Under the pieces are notes generated by a model. The model was not told the DNA's origin, made no database searches, and was given only the letters and a program-made list of their open reading frames with translations. Both the position numbers and the translations under genes were made by a program. Below, in pieces: positions 1-8,751 of a stretch of DNA of 64,000 nt; the stretch's first letter is position 1; the number at the start of each line of letters is the position of its first letter. The stretch comes from Streptomyces antibioticus (lineage in GTDB: Bacteria > Actinomycetota > Actinomycetes > Streptomycetales > Streptomycetaceae): positions 243,816-307,815 of the forward strand of contig NZ_KQ948430.1 of NCBI RefSeq assembly GCF_001514065.1. The letters are read 5' to 3'.

Positions 1-186
1 GCCCCGGGCAGTGAGCCGCCGGCAGGGTCCCGGGACCAGCGGTCCGCTCGACCTCCGGCTGATCCGCCGTCGAGCATGTCCGACCCGATCGATCGATCAT
101 CGATACTTTCCAGTAACGTGCACGGATGGAGCAGGCTGCGAACCACGCGGGTCCTGCCGGATTCGTAGATCTGCGAAGGGGACGAT
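1..186. other. Upstream non-coding region
   Basis: I see no gene here. It contains a 12-bp palindrome GGTCCCGGGACC near position 27 and a run of overlapping GATC units near 85-103. The last bases, GAAGGGGACGAT, form the ribosome binding site of the dehydrogenase that starts at 187. No clear -10/-35 pair could be fixed. Confidence 0.5.
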
Positions 187-1047
187 GTGACCGACATCGA
201 GCGCGTCGGAGTGGTGGGCTGCGGCCAGATGGGAGCGGGCATCGCCGAGGTGTGCGCCCGCTCCGGACTGGACGTGAAGGTCGCCGAGACCACCGGTGAG
301 GCCCTGGAGATCGGCCGGACCCGGCTGCTGAACTCCCTGACCAAGGCCGCCGAGCGCGGCAAGATCAGCGAGGAGGAGCGCGACTCCGCGCTGGCCCGGC
401 TCTCCTTCACCACCGACCTCGGCGAGTTCGCCGACCGCGATCTGGTGATCGAGGCCGTCGTGGAGAACGAGCAGGTGAAGACCGAGATCTTCCAGGTGCT
501 CGACCAGGTCGTGACCCGCCCGGACGCGATCCTCGCCTCCAACACCTCCTCCATCCCCCTGGTGAAGCTCGCGGTCGCCACCTCGCGGCCCGACCAGGTC
601 ATCGGCATCCACTTCTTCAACCCCGCCCCGGTGCAGAAGCTCGTCGAGCTGATCCCGGCCCTCACCACCTCCGAGGGCACGATCAGCCGCGCCCAGGGCT
701 TCGCCGAGAAGCTCCTCGGCAAGCACGCGATCCGTGCGCAGGACCGCTCCGGCTTCGTGGTGAACGCCCTCCTGGTGCCCTACCTCCTGTCCGCGATCCG
801 GATGTTCGAGTCGGGCATCGCGGGCCGCGAGGACATCGACAACGGCATGGAGATGGGCTGCGCCCACCCGATGGGCCCGCTGAAGCTGTCCGACCTGATC
901 GGCCTGGACACCATCGTCTCGATCGCCAACTCGATGTACGAGGAGTACAAGGAGCCGCTGTACGCCGCTCCCCCGCTGCTCCAGCGCATGGTCGACGCCG
1001 GCCGCCTCGGCCGCAAGACCGGTTCCGGCTTCTACACCTACGGCTGA
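187..1047 (+). CDS. 3-hydroxybutyryl-CoA / 3-hydroxyacyl-CoA dehydrogenase
   Basis: A cytosolic NAD(P)-dependent enzyme that interconverts 3-hydroxyacyl-CoA and 3-oxoacyl-CoA, as in butanoate or fatty-acid metabolism. The 286 residues match single-domain family members. The Rossmann motif GxGxxG lies at residues 9-16 (GVVGCGQMG). Residues S121, H142, E154 and N193 sit at the spacing of the Ser-His-Glu-Asn active site of human HAD, within IHFFNPAPVQKLVELI. The GTG start at 187 is preceded by AAGGGG. The gene is monocistronic and is followed by a strong terminator hairpin at 1109-1140. The exact chain-length preference cannot be read from sequence. Confidence 0.95.
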   Translation: MTDIERVGVVGCGQMGAGIAEVCARSGLDVKVAETTGEALEIGRTRLLNSLTKAAERGKISEEERDSALARLSFTTDLGEFADRDLVIEAVVENEQVKTEIFQVLDQVVTRPDAILASNTSSIPLVKLAVATSRPDQVIGIHFFNPAPVQKLVELIPALTTSEGTISRAQGFAEKLLGKHAIRAQDRSGFVVNALLVPYLLSAIRMFESGIAGREDIDNGMEMGCAHPMGPLKLSDLIGLDTIVSIANSMYEEYKEPLYAAPPLLQRMVDAGRLGRKTGSGFYTYG

Positions 1048-1108
1048 CACGTCTCGGCCGGTTGCACAGTGCCCGTTTCAGGGTGCTGATGACACAGTGC
1101 GACGAACA

Positions 1109-1140
1109 CGGGCCCGGCACTCTTCGGAGCGCCGGGCCCG
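1109..1140 (+). terminator. Hairpin terminator after the dehydrogenase
   Basis: The perfect 10-bp arms CGGGCCCGGC (1109-1118) and GCCGGGCCCG (1131-1140) enclose an inner CTC-TTCG-GAG stem with a UUCG tetraloop. It lies 62 bp past the stop codon and has no U-tract, as is usual in Streptomyces. Confidence 0.75.
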
Positions 1141-1270
1141 CCGTATTCACACACCGTGTGCGCGCCGGGCACGCATATGCCCGTCGCACACGCTCCCCAC
1201 GCGCCCACCAGGGCGGTTGACTCTTCATGCGCATGCAAGGGATGTGATGACTACGGAAAGGAGCGGAAAA

Positions 1271-1528
1271 GTGACCGCCGACCCGGAGCATCCCGTGGTC
1301 CATGGAGAACTCGCAGAGTTACGCCGCCGCCTCGACGTCGCGTACGCGCGTGTCGAGGGAGGGCTCGCTCTGCTGAGTCATCGCACGGAGGAGACCGACA
1401 AGGAACTCGACGACCTGAGTTCACGGATCGTCGCGCTGGAGCACGCCCGTTGGCCGCTGCCCGCGGTCGCGGCCGTCACGGCCGTGGGCGCGCTCGTCGT
1501 CGCGGTCTGGCAGGCTCTCGGGCACTAG
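1271..1528 (+). CDS. Small tail-anchored membrane protein with a TTA codon
   Basis: An unrecognised 85-residue protein. Residues 10-60 are charged and probably form a coiled coil (ELAELRRRLDVAYARVEG, then a TEETDKELDDL stretch). A single transmembrane helix follows at about 64-83 (AVAAVTAVGALVVAVW), so the N-terminus is probably cytosolic. The GTG at 1271 is chosen because AAGGAG stands 7 nt upstream; an ATG at 1247 has no such site. Codon 17 (1319-1321) is TTA, the rare leucine codon read by the bldA tRNA. The gene is convergent with the NUDIX gene. No function is assigned. Confidence 0.75.
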   Translation: MTADPEHPVVHGELAELRRRLDVAYARVEGGLALLSHRTEETDKELDDLSSRIVALEHARWPLPAVAAVTAVGALVVAVWQALGH

Positions 1529-1549
1529 AGAGCAGGACGTGGTGGGGGA

Positions 1550-2095
1550 TCAGGGCAAGACGTCCTGCCCGAGCCTGAGATGGTGCAGCAGCAGTAGCGC
1601 GGCCGCCATGTTGGCGGCCGGGACCTCGCCGCGGGCGACCATGTCGGGGACGAGCTTGAGGGGGACCCATTCCCGACGGTCCGACTCGAAGTCGTCCACA
1701 GGGTGTCCGACGTACTCGCCCTCCTCGGCCCAGTAGATGTGGTGCCGGGCGTCGGTGAGGCCGTTGGACGGTTCCACGCTCATGAGGTGGTGCAGCGGGC
1801 CCGGCCGCCAGCCGGTCTCTTCCTCGAGTTCCCTGGCGGCCGCGCTCGCGATGTCCTCACCGTCCTCGACGACGCCCGCGGCCAGTTCCCACCCCCAGCT
1901 GTCGGTGATGAAGCGGTGGCGCCACAGGAGCAGGACCTCGTTGGCCTCGTTCACCACCGTGGCCACGGCGACGGGCCGCAGCCGTATCAGAAAGTGATCC
2001 AGATGCCGCCCGTCCGGCAGTTCCACATCTGCCAGATTGACGGTGAACCAGCGGTTTGCATACACAGTTTGTTCGTACTGTTTCGTCCACTGCAC
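1550..2095 (-). CDS. NUDIX hydrolase
   Basis: A 181-residue cytosolic NUDIX-fold protein that should hydrolyse a nucleoside-diphosphate-X substrate. The complete NUDIX box G-x5-E-x7-REUxEExGU is at residues 74-96 (G74, E80, R88, E89, E92, E93, G95), inside an ADP-ribose-pyrophosphatase-like context. The substrate cannot be fixed; ADP-sugar or a related dinucleotide is the default for this subgroup. ATG start. The regulator gene on the same strand ends 74 bp upstream, so the two may be co-transcribed. Confidence 0.9.
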   Translation of the reverse strand: MQWTKQYEQTVYANRWFTVNLADVELPDGRHLDHFLIRLRPVAVATVVNEANEVLLLWRHRFITDSWGWELAAGVVEDGEDIASAAARELEEETGWRPGPLHHLMSVEPSNGLTDARHHIYWAEEGEYVGHPVDDFESDRREWVPLKLVPDMVARGEVPAANMAAALLLLHHLRLGQDVLP

Positions 2096-2169
2096 GGTTC
2101 TGCCACCTTCCGTCGAGTAAGTGGCAATATCGCAGCAGGGACTGTGGCTGTCCGCGTTCGGGAACCCGC

Positions 2170-3510
2170 CTATAGCGGTACGCGCAGTGCTCCGTCGATG
2201 AGTTCGGCTGCCTCGGAGGTGCCCGCGCAGCCGCTGCGGACCAGATGTTCGCGCACCGCCCGGAGTCTGTCGCGCAGTCGCTGGGACTCCATGCCTCGCG
2301 CCTGCTCGGCCATCTGCACCGCCGTGGCCACCGCCTTGTCGGCGTTGCCCCGGCGCAGCTCGATCGTGCTGAGCATCGCCAGCCGGTGCACCCGGCCGCG
2401 GTCATGGGCCGGGTTGTCCACGGCCGCCGCGGCATGCTCGCCCGCCGCGACCAGTTCGCCGAGGCTGAGCAGTGCCTCCGCCACCTGGACGTTGACCAAC
2501 CCCGGCTGGACATAGCCCGTTTCGTCGGGTTCGTATCCGCGCCGGATGCGTTCGGCGGCCTGCTCGGCACGCCGGATGCAGGACAGGGCGCTCGTACCGT
2601 CACCGAGGTGTGCGTACGCCTTCGCCTGCATCGCGTACAAGTCGGAGGCGAGCGCGGGGGTGATGTGCTTGCCGGCGGCGCGCAGCGCGGCCTCCGCGAA
2701 GGCGACGGCCTGCCGGTGCTCCCGCATGAACAGGGCCTGGTTGACGAGCAGCGCGATGATGTAGGCGCCGAGTCCCCGGTCCCCGCTGGCCTTCGCCAGC
2801 CGCAGCGCCTGGTGGAAGTAGCGCTGCGCGAGGCCGTGCGCGTCGGAGTCGTACGCGCAGATCCCCGCGATCGCCACCAACCCGCCCGTGGCCCGGTGCA
2901 GTTGGCGGCCGGTGGCATCGGTGTAGCTGCCGCGCAGTAACGGCGCCGCCTCGGCGTTGAGGAAGCCGACGATCCGGGTACGGGTCGCTATGCCGCCGGC
3001 CTTGCGGTACATCTGCTCGTAGTGCGTCCGGGCCGCCCGCAGCATCTCCAGATCGCCGGCGGTCACCCGGTGCCGCCCGCCACGCGACACATCGACGTCC
3101 TCGGGCGGGTTCTCCCACTCCCACACCGGCATGACGGCGGGCGTGCCGGTGACCGCGGGGGCGCCCAGGATGTGCGGGCGCTGCTGCTCGTCGGAGCGCC
3201 ACAGGGCGGTGGCCCGCTCCACGAACCCGGACAGCGAGGTGGTGTGCGGGGTGGCGGGCTCACCGGGGACACCGAGGCCGATGTCGTCGAGGGTGACCGT
3301 GCGGTGCAGTCTGCCGGCGAGCACCTCGCAGATCAGGTCGGGCACCTGGCCGCGGGGGCGCTGCCCCTTCAACCAGCGCGCCACGGCGGTGTGTTCGTAC
3401 CGGAGCGCGAGCCCGCGCGCCCGTCCCGCCTGGTTCACGTGTGCGGCCAACCCCGCGTGCGAGATCCCCGCCTCGTCCAGGATCGCGTCGAGCAGAGTAT
3501 TGGGCTGCAT
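2170..3510 (-). CDS. Helix-turn-helix / TPR-like developmental-type regulator (NsdA-like), TTA codon
   Basis: 446 residues. The N-terminal 75 residues form an XRE-like DNA-binding unit (GISHAGLAAHVNQAGR, then TAVARWLKGQRPRG). Residues 150-430 are mostly helical Ala/Leu-rich repeats resembling tetratricopeptides. This is the architecture of the Streptomyces NsdA-type regulators of differentiation and antibiotic production; which paralogue this is remains uncertain. Codon 191 (2940-2938) is TTA, so translation should need the bldA tRNA. A 17-bp palindrome lies 47 bp upstream of the ATG and may be an autoregulatory operator. The cognate DNA target is unknown. Confidence 0.8.
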   Translation of the reverse strand: MQPNTLLDAILDEAGISHAGLAAHVNQAGRARGLALRYEHTAVARWLKGQRPRGQVPDLICEVLAGRLHRTVTLDDIGLGVPGEPATPHTTSLSGFVERATALWRSDEQQRPHILGAPAVTGTPAVMPVWEWENPPEDVDVSRGGRHRVTAGDLEMLRAARTHYEQMYRKAGGIATRTRIVGFLNAEAAPLLRGSYTDATGRQLHRATGGLVAIAGICAYDSDAHGLAQRYFHQALRLAKASGDRGLGAYIIALLVNQALFMREHRQAVAFAEAALRAAGKHITPALASDLYAMQAKAYAHLGDGTSALSCIRRAEQAAERIRRGYEPDETGYVQPGLVNVQVAEALLSLGELVAAGEHAAAAVDNPAHDRGRVHRLAMLSTIELRRGNADKAVATAVQMAEQARGMESQRLRDRLRAVREHLVRSGCAGTSEAAELIDGALRVPL

Positions 3511-3556
3511 ATATGCCCCCCGGGTGGCTCGGTGCCGTCAGAGTAGTGGGTGTGCC

Positions 3557-3573
3557 TTCACACGGGGTGTGAA
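3557..3573. promoter_or_regulatory. Palindromic operator candidate upstream of the HTH/TPR regulator
   Basis: TTCACAC-GGG-GTGTGAA is a perfect 7-bp inverted repeat with a 3-bp centre, 47 bp upstream of the start codon at 3510. On the minus strand a possible -10 hexamer TACTCT follows it, between the palindrome and the start. That placement suits autoregulation, but no binding protein is shown. Confidence 0.45.
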
Positions 3574-3790
3574 CGGAGTGCTCGAATCCGCAGCGTGCGC
3601 GCACTGTCGCGGAGAGTTTCGAGCCGGTTGACTGAAATGCCTCGCAAGAGGCCGGCCGGGCCGCCGGCTCCCCCTCGTACAGTGCGGCGGCCCGATTCCG
3701 CGCCGTCCGCCCAGCTGCCTGCCCGACACTCCGTGGCGGGGCGGACGGCGTCGCCGCGCTGGCTTTGCGGTGCGACTAAACGCCGGATGC
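3574..3790. other. Intergenic region between regulator promoter and phosphatase 3' end
   Basis: No gene is supported in these 217 bp. They hold the distal promoter region of the minus-strand regulator and the 3' flank of the phosphatase gene. No tRNA-like or riboswitch-like fold was noticed. Confidence 0.5.
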
Positions 3791-4846
3791 CTAAAGGTGC
3801 GTTGTCGGCTGCGGGTGGGTTGTGGCTGGTCGCGCAGTTCCCCGCGCCCCTGGGGGACGTTTTCGCTGGCGGTCGTCGTGAAGTACCAGTAAGGCGACGT
3901 CGTCTTTTGGGGTTCCCGCGTGTCGTAGAAGTGCCGTGAAAACCGAGCCCAGTAGGGACTGAGGGGGCTGACCAGCAGCTTTCCTCAGGGCCTCCGGGAG
4001 GGAGAAGAACCGGCCATGTGCGTCCCGCGCGTCCTCGGCTCCGTCCGTGTGGAGGACGAGGGTCTCGCCCGGGAGGAGGTGGCCGCAGGGCACCGCGGGG
4101 AGGTGGGGTGGCAGAGGGAACGGCCCGAGCGGAGGGAGGGGATCCGCTCGGGTCAGGGGGCCCACCTGGGGGCCGCTGAGGAGATACGGCCAGGGGTGAC
4201 CGCAGTTCAGTGCGTAGAGCGCGCCGTCCTGACGGATCTCCAGGAGCAGTACGGTGACGAACTCCTCGGCGACCGGATGCTCCGGCTCCGCCCCGCTGGA
4301 CGGGTGCTCGGCGCGGGCCCGTTCGCGCAGGTGCCGGGCGTGCGCCCGCTCCAGCCGCCGTAGGACACAGCCGAGTTCGGCCTCGTCGTGCACGGCCTCG
4401 CGGAAGCTGCCCAGGACTGCGGCGGCCGTGCCGATGGCCGCGAGCCCATGGCCCCGCACATCGCCCATGACCGCGCGCACCCCGTGCTCGGTGGCGATGA
4501 CCTCGTAGAGATCGCCGCCGACGGACGCGCCGCGGTCCGCCGACAGCTGGGCCGCGGCGACGGTCAGTCCGTCGATCCGCGGGGGCAGCGGCCGCAGCAG
4601 CGCGCTCTGGGCGACCCCGGCGACCTGCCGGATCTGCCGCAGCTCACGCAGCAGCGCCTTGCGGACGTGGAGTATCAGCCCGGTGCCGACCGCGAAGAAG
4701 ACGGCACTGGTGGCGAGCCGCGCCTCGAACCCGGTCTGCTGGGCGAGCGGGCAGGTCATCTTGTACGAGATCGCCACGGCACCCCACGCGGTGGGCAGCC
4801 CCAGCGCGAGCACCTTGCGGGGAACCCGACCCCTGATACGGATCAT
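3791..4846 (-). CDS. Membrane-anchored SpoIIE-type (PP2C) serine phosphatase with TTA codon
   Basis: A protein Ser/Thr phosphatase of the SpoIIE/RsbU type. Two hydrophobic segments near the N-terminus are followed by the phosphatase domain: GGDLYEV, MGDVRGHGLAA, FVTVLLLEI, NCGHPWPYLL, LHTDGAEDARD and PKDDVALLVL supply the metal-binding aspartates. I choose the ATG at 4846 (351 residues), which follows GGGGGG by 8 nt. A longer reading from GTG 4957 would run through the pheT terminator hairpin. Codon 319 (3892-3890) is TTA. The last ~20 codons lie in a repeated intergenic element, so the C-terminal tail is probably non-conserved. The likely partner is an anti-anti-sigma factor not in this window. 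Confidence 0.85.
   Translation of the reverse strand: MIRIRGRVPRKVLALGLPTAWGAVAISYKMTCPLAQQTGFEARLATSAVFFAVGTGLILHVRKALLRELRQIRQVAGVAQSALLRPLPPRIDGLTVAAAQLSADRGASVGGDLYEVIATEHGVRAVMGDVRGHGLAAIGTAAAVLGSFREAVHDEAELGCVLRRLERAHARHLRERARAEHPSSGAEPEHPVAEEFVTVLLLEIRQDGALYALNCGHPWPYLLSGPQVGPLTRADPLPPLGPFPLPPHLPAVPCGHLLPGETLVLHTDGAEDARDAHGRFFSLPEALRKAAGQPPQSLLGSVFTALLRHAGTPKDDVALLVLHDDRQRKRPPGARGTARPATTHPQPTTHL
3821..3860 (+). repeat. Streptomyces REP-like intergenic repeat, copy A
   Basis: The 30-nt core begins TGTGGCTGGT and ends CAGTTCCCCGCGCCCC. It is identical to copy C (minus strand, about 54280-54309) and has one mismatch to copy B (15001-15030). Here it overlaps the 3' end of the phosphatase gene and encodes part of its C-terminus. 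Confidence 0.7.
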
Positions 4847-4876
4847 GCCGATGGCCCCCCATATAGGCCCAGACAG

Positions 4877-4914
4877 CAGAATCGGACCGACCCCGAAAGG
4901 CCGGTCCGATTCTG
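4877..4914 (-). terminator. pheT transcription terminator
   Basis: The perfect 13-bp inverted repeat CAGAATCGGACCG (4877-4889) / CGGTCCGATTCTG (4902-4914) has a 12-nt loop. It starts about 70 bp past the pheT stop on the minus strand. Confidence 0.75.
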
Positions 4915-4982
4915 TCGACACATGGCCCGTATGGACCAGATCACCTGGAGTTCTCACTCAAACGAGTGAGGTAACGGATTTT

Positions 4983-7493
4983 TCAGCCGCGCAGGACGGC
5001 TCCGGTCCGCTCCCCCGCCAGGGCCACCGCGGCATCCCGCGCGGCCGAGGCCTCGTCCACGGTCAGCGTCCGGTCGCCGGCCCGGAACCGCAGCGCGTAC
5101 GCCAGCGACTTCTTGCCGTCACCCAGCTGCTCCGCGTTCTCGTAGACGTCGAACAGCCGGATGCCCTCCAGGAGTTCACCCGCGCCCTCCCGCAGCGCCG
5201 TCTCGACGTCCGCGTGCGGGACGAACTTGTCCACGACCAGCGCCACATCCTGCGTCGCCACCGGGAACGTGGAGATGGTCGGCGCCTGGGGCGTGTCGTC
5301 GCCGACGGCCTCCAGCGCGTCCAGGTCCAGCTCCATCGCACAGGTACGGGCGGGCAGGCCGAAGGCCTTCACCACACGCGGGTGCAGCTCACCGGCGTGC
5401 CCGACGACCTTCTCGGCGCCGTCCGCGACGACCACGAGCTCGGCGCACCGGCCCGGATGCCACGGTCCGTACTGACCGCCACGGACGATCAGCTCGACCC
5501 CGGCCTCACGGGCGACCGCCCGCGCCGCCTCGGTCGCGTCGGCCCAGTCCGCCGGACGGCCCTTGCCCCACCAGCCGGCCTGCTCGCGCGCCCCGGCGAG
5601 GACCGCGGCGACATGGCGCGGCTGCTCGGGCAGCGCGGCGTTCAGCTCGGCGATCTCCTCGTCGGTGGGACGCCGGTCCACCGGCAGGGCGGCGGCGACC
5701 TTCTGCTCGGCACGGGGCAGGAACACCAGGCCCGTCTCGAAGAGCGCGAGGTCGTGCGAGCCGCGGCCGTCGTTGCGCCGCAGCGCGCCGAGCAGGCCCG
5801 GCAGCAGCGTCGTACGGAGCGCGGGCTCCTCGTCGTTGAGCGGGTTGGTCAGCTTCACGACGCGGCGGGCCGGGTCGTCGGCCTCCAGGAGGAGCTGGTC
5901 GAAGACCTGCTCGCCGATGAAGGGGTAGTTCGGCGCCTCGACGTACCCGGCACCGGCCAGCGCCCGGCCGACGCGGCGGTGCAGCCGCTGCCGGTGGGTC
6001 AGGCCGCGGCCCGAGGGGGGCTTGGGCAGCGTGGAGGGCAGGTTCTCGTAGCCCTCCAGCCGGATGACCTCTTCGGCGAGGTCGTTGACCTCGGTGAGGT
6101 CGGGACGCCAGGACGGGACGGTGACGATCAGCTCGTCCTGCCCGTACACGTCGCAGCCGACCTGCTGGAGACGGCGTACGACGGTCTCGCGGCCGTACTC
6201 CACACCCGCCACCTTGTCCGGGTGGTCGGCCGGGACGGTGATGGTGTGCGGCGCGGACGGCGCGGCGATCTCGGTGACCCCGGCGTCGGCGGTGCCGCCC
6301 GCGAGGAGCACGAGGAGATCGACCGTGCGCTGCGCGGCAGCGGCGGCAGCCGCGGGGTCGACACCGCGCTCGAAGCGCCGGGAGGCCTCCGAGGACAGCT
6401 TGTGGCGACGGGCCGTACGGGCGATCGACACCGCGTCGAAGTGCGCGGCCTCGATGACGACGTCGGTCGTGCCCTCGCCCTCCTCGTGGTCCGCGATCTC
6501 CGTGTTGGCGCCGCCCATGACACCGGCGAGGCCGATCGGGCCGCGGTCGTCGGTGATGACGAGGTCCTCGGAGTGCAGCTTCCGCTTCGCGCCGTCGAGG
6601 GTGACGATCTCCTCGCCCTCACCGGCCCGGCGGACCCCGATCGTGCCCTGGACCAGCCCCCGGTCGTAGGCGTGCAGCGGCTGGCCGAGCTCCATCATCA
6701 CGTAGTTGGTGATGTCGACGGCGAGCGAGATCGGACGCATGCCGACCTTCTGGAGCCGGCGCTTGAGCCAGATCGGGGAGCGGGCCTCGGGGCTGAGGCC
6801 GCTGACCGTACGGGCCGTGAAGCGGTCGCAGCCGAACGGGTCGGAGACCTGGACCGGGTAGCCGTAGGCGTTGGGGCCCGGGACGTCGAGGAGGGCCGGG
6901 TCGCGCAGCGGCAGGCCGTAGGCGATGGCGGTCTCGCGGGCGACGCCGCGGATGGACAGACAGTCGCCGCGGTTGGCGGTGACGGCGATGTCCAGGACCT
7001 CGTCGACCAGCTCCAGGAGCTCGATGGCGTCCTTGCCGACCTCGGTCTCCGGCGGCAGCACGATGATGCCCTTGGTGCCGTCGTCGCCCATGCCCAGCTC
7101 GTCGCTGGAGCAGATCATGCCGTGGGACGTCTTGCCGTAGGTCTTGCGGGCGGCGATGGCGAAACCGCCGGGCAGCTCCGCGCCGGGGAGCACGACGACG
7201 ACCTTGTCGCCGACGGCGAAGTTGCGGGCGCCGCAGACGATCTCCTGGGGCTCACCGGTGCCGTTGGCGGTGCCGACGTCGACCGTGCAGAACCGGATCG
7301 GCTTCTTGAAGCCCTCCAGCTCCTCGATGGTCAGCACCTGGCCGACGACCAGGGGGCCCTTGAGGCCGTCGCCGAGCTGCTCGACGGTCTCCACCTCGAG
7401 GCCTGCCGAAATGAGCTTGGCCTGGACGTCACGCCCGGTCTCCGTCGCCGGCAGGTCGACGTACTCCCGCAGCCAAGAAAGCGGGACCCGCAT
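4983..7493 (-). CDS. pheT: Phenylalanine-tRNA ligase beta subunit
   Basis: The 836-residue beta chain of the (alpha-beta)2 enzyme that charges tRNA-Phe. It has the expected order: N-terminal B1, an EMAP/tRNA-binding-like OB domain (residues ~40-155, [33 protein letters not shown]), the B3/B4 editing region, B5 ([14 protein letters not shown]), a catalytic-like core and a C-terminal ferredoxin-like anticodon-binding domain (~740-836, [21 protein letters not shown]). ATG at 7493 overlaps the pheS stop by one base (TGATG), giving translational coupling and balanced subunits. A terminator hairpin follows at 4877-4914. Confidence 0.98.
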   Translation of the reverse strand: MRVPLSWLREYVDLPATETGRDVQAKLISAGLEVETVEQLGDGLKGPLVVGQVLTIEELEGFKKPIRFCTVDVGTANGTGEPQEIVCGARNFAVGDKVVVVLPGAELPGGFAIAARKTYGKTSHGMICSSDELGMGDDGTKGIIVLPPETEVGKDAIELLELVDEVLDIAVTANRGDCLSIRGVARETAIAYGLPLRDPALLDVPGPNAYGYPVQVSDPFGCDRFTARTVSGLSPEARSPIWLKRRLQKVGMRPISLAVDITNYVMMELGQPLHAYDRGLVQGTIGVRRAGEGEEIVTLDGAKRKLHSEDLVITDDRGPIGLAGVMGGANTEIADHEEGEGTTDVVIEAAHFDAVSIARTARRHKLSSEASRRFERGVDPAAAAAAAQRTVDLLVLLAGGTADAGVTEIAAPSAPHTITVPADHPDKVAGVEYGRETVVRRLQQVGCDVYGQDELIVTVPSWRPDLTEVNDLAEEVIRLEGYENLPSTLPKPPSGRGLTHRQRLHRRVGRALAGAGYVEAPNYPFIGEQVFDQLLLEADDPARRVVKLTNPLNDEEPALRTTLLPGLLGALRRNDGRGSHDLALFETGLVFLPRAEQKVAAALPVDRRPTDEEIAELNAALPEQPRHVAAVLAGAREQAGWWGKGRPADWADATEAARAVAREAGVELIVRGGQYGPWHPGRCAELVVVADGAEKVVGHAGELHPRVVKAFGLPARTCAMELDLDALEAVGDDTPQAPTISTFPVATQDVALVVDKFVPHADVETALREGAGELLEGIRLFDVYENAEQLGDGKKSLAYALRFRAGDRTLTVDEASAARDAAVALAGERTGAVLRG

Positions 7494-8614
7494 CAGATCT
7501 CCATCCCGAACGGCCGGGTGAACCGGACGTCACCCTCGACCATGTCTCGCATGTCTTCGACGTTGTGGCGGAACATCAGCATCCGCTCGATGCCGAACCC
7601 GAAGGCGAATCCGCTGTACTTCTCGGGGTCCACTCCGCAGGCCTTGAGGACCTTCGGGTTGACCATGCCGCAGCCGCCGAGCTCGATCCAGCCCTCGGAG
7701 GAGCAGGTGCGGCAGGGGCGGTCGGGGTTGCCGACGGACTCGCCGCGGCAGACGTAGCACACCATGTCCATCTCGGCGGACGGCTCGGTGAAGGGGAAGA
7801 AGTTCGGCCGCAGCCGGGTCTTCATGCCCTCGCCGAACAGGGCCTGGACCATGTGGTCCATGGTGCCCTTGAGGTCGGCCATGGTGAGGCCCTCGTCCAC
7901 GGCCAGCAGCTCGACCTGGCGGAAGACCGGGGTGTGGGTCGCGTCCAGCTCGTCGGTGCGGTACACGACGCCGGGGCAGATCACGTACACCGGCAGCTCA
8001 CGGCTGAGCAGCGAGCGGATCTGCACGGGCGAGGTGTGGGTGCGCAGCACGACACCGGACTCGGTGCCGCCCTCCGGGCCCTGCACGAAGAATGTGTCGG
8101 CCTCGCCGCGGGCCGGGTGGTCCGGGCCGATGTTGAGCGCGTCGAAGTTGAACCACTCGGCCTCGACCTGCGGGCCCTCGGCGACCTCGTAGCCCATGGC
8201 CACGAAGACGTCCTCGATGCGCTCGGACAGGGTGGTGAGCGGGTGGCGGGCGCCGGCCGGTACGCGGTCGTACGGCAGCGTGACGTCCACCGCCTCCTCG
8301 ACCAGCACGCGGGCGTCGCGCTCTTCCTCCAGCTCGGCCTGGCGGCCGGCGAGCGCCTTGTTCACGGCGCCGCGGGCCTGGCCGACGAGCTTTCCGGCGG
8401 CGGCCTTGGCCTGCGGGGGCAGGGCGCCGATCTCGCGGTTGGCGAGGGCCAGCGGCGAGGTGCCGCCGGTGTGGGCGACCTTGGCCTCCTGGAGCGCGTC
8501 AAGGGAGTCCGCGGCGGCGAAGGCGGCGAGCGCCTCGTCCCGCATGCGCTCGATCTCTTCGGGTTTCAAGGCCTCGACCTCTACAGGGTCGTACGACTTA
8601 TTCGGTGCCGACAT
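7493..8614 (-). CDS. pheS: Phenylalanine-tRNA ligase alpha subunit
   Basis: The 373-residue catalytic class II chain of phenylalanyl-tRNA synthetase. An N-terminal coiled coil (~1-90) precedes the catalytic core, with motif 2 around [20 protein letters not shown] and motif 3 near [19 protein letters not shown] 8614 (MSAPNKSY) follows GGGAAGAG; longer readings lack a binding site. An actinobacterial feature is the CYVCRG...CRTCSSEGW segment (four Cys) in the core, which may bind zinc. The gene is coupled to pheT by a one-base overlap. Confidence 0.97.
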   Translation of the reverse strand: MSAPNKSYDPVEVEALKPEEIERMRDEALAAFAAADSLDALQEAKVAHTGGTSPLALANREIGALPPQAKAAAGKLVGQARGAVNKALAGRQAELEEERDARVLVEEAVDVTLPYDRVPAGARHPLTTLSERIEDVFVAMGYEVAEGPQVEAEWFNFDALNIGPDHPARGEADTFFVQGPEGGTESGVVLRTHTSPVQIRSLLSRELPVYVICPGVVYRTDELDATHTPVFRQVELLAVDEGLTMADLKGTMDHMVQALFGEGMKTRLRPNFFPFTEPSAEMDMVCYVCRGESVGNPDRPCRTCSSEGWIELGGCGMVNPKVLKACGVDPEKYSGFAFGFGIERMLMFRHNVEDMRDMVEGDVRFTRPFGMEI

Positions 8615-8751
8615 CTCTTCCCGTGCTTCCGATTGGCTGGCGGATGGTTCCCGTGACCGGCGCTCTAAGCCGTGTGCAGGACACAAAGGTGCCAAAGGCC
8701 GAGTCTAACGGGGTGGAGGTATACGAATGCGCCCGTGGGGCGCTCCGGCTC
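8615..8751 (-). promoter_or_regulatory. pheST leader with possible promoter
   Basis: This 137-nt gap separates the kinase gene from pheS. On the minus strand a TAGACT hexamer (8707-8702) could be a -10 element, but no good -35 partner is seen. I looked for a T-box (specifier loop, T-box sequence, antiterminator) and found none. Confidence 0.35.

Noticed and set aside
4659-7757. 1032-codon plus-strand open frame opposite pheT
   Set aside because: It is an antisense shadow of pheT/pheS produced by high GC. Its product is low-complexity Arg/Gly/Asp/Leu without any domain, while the opposite strand encodes clear PheT.
8615-8751. T-box riboswitch upstream of pheS
   Set aside because: No T-box sequence, specifier loop or terminator/antiterminator pair could be found in the 137-nt gap.
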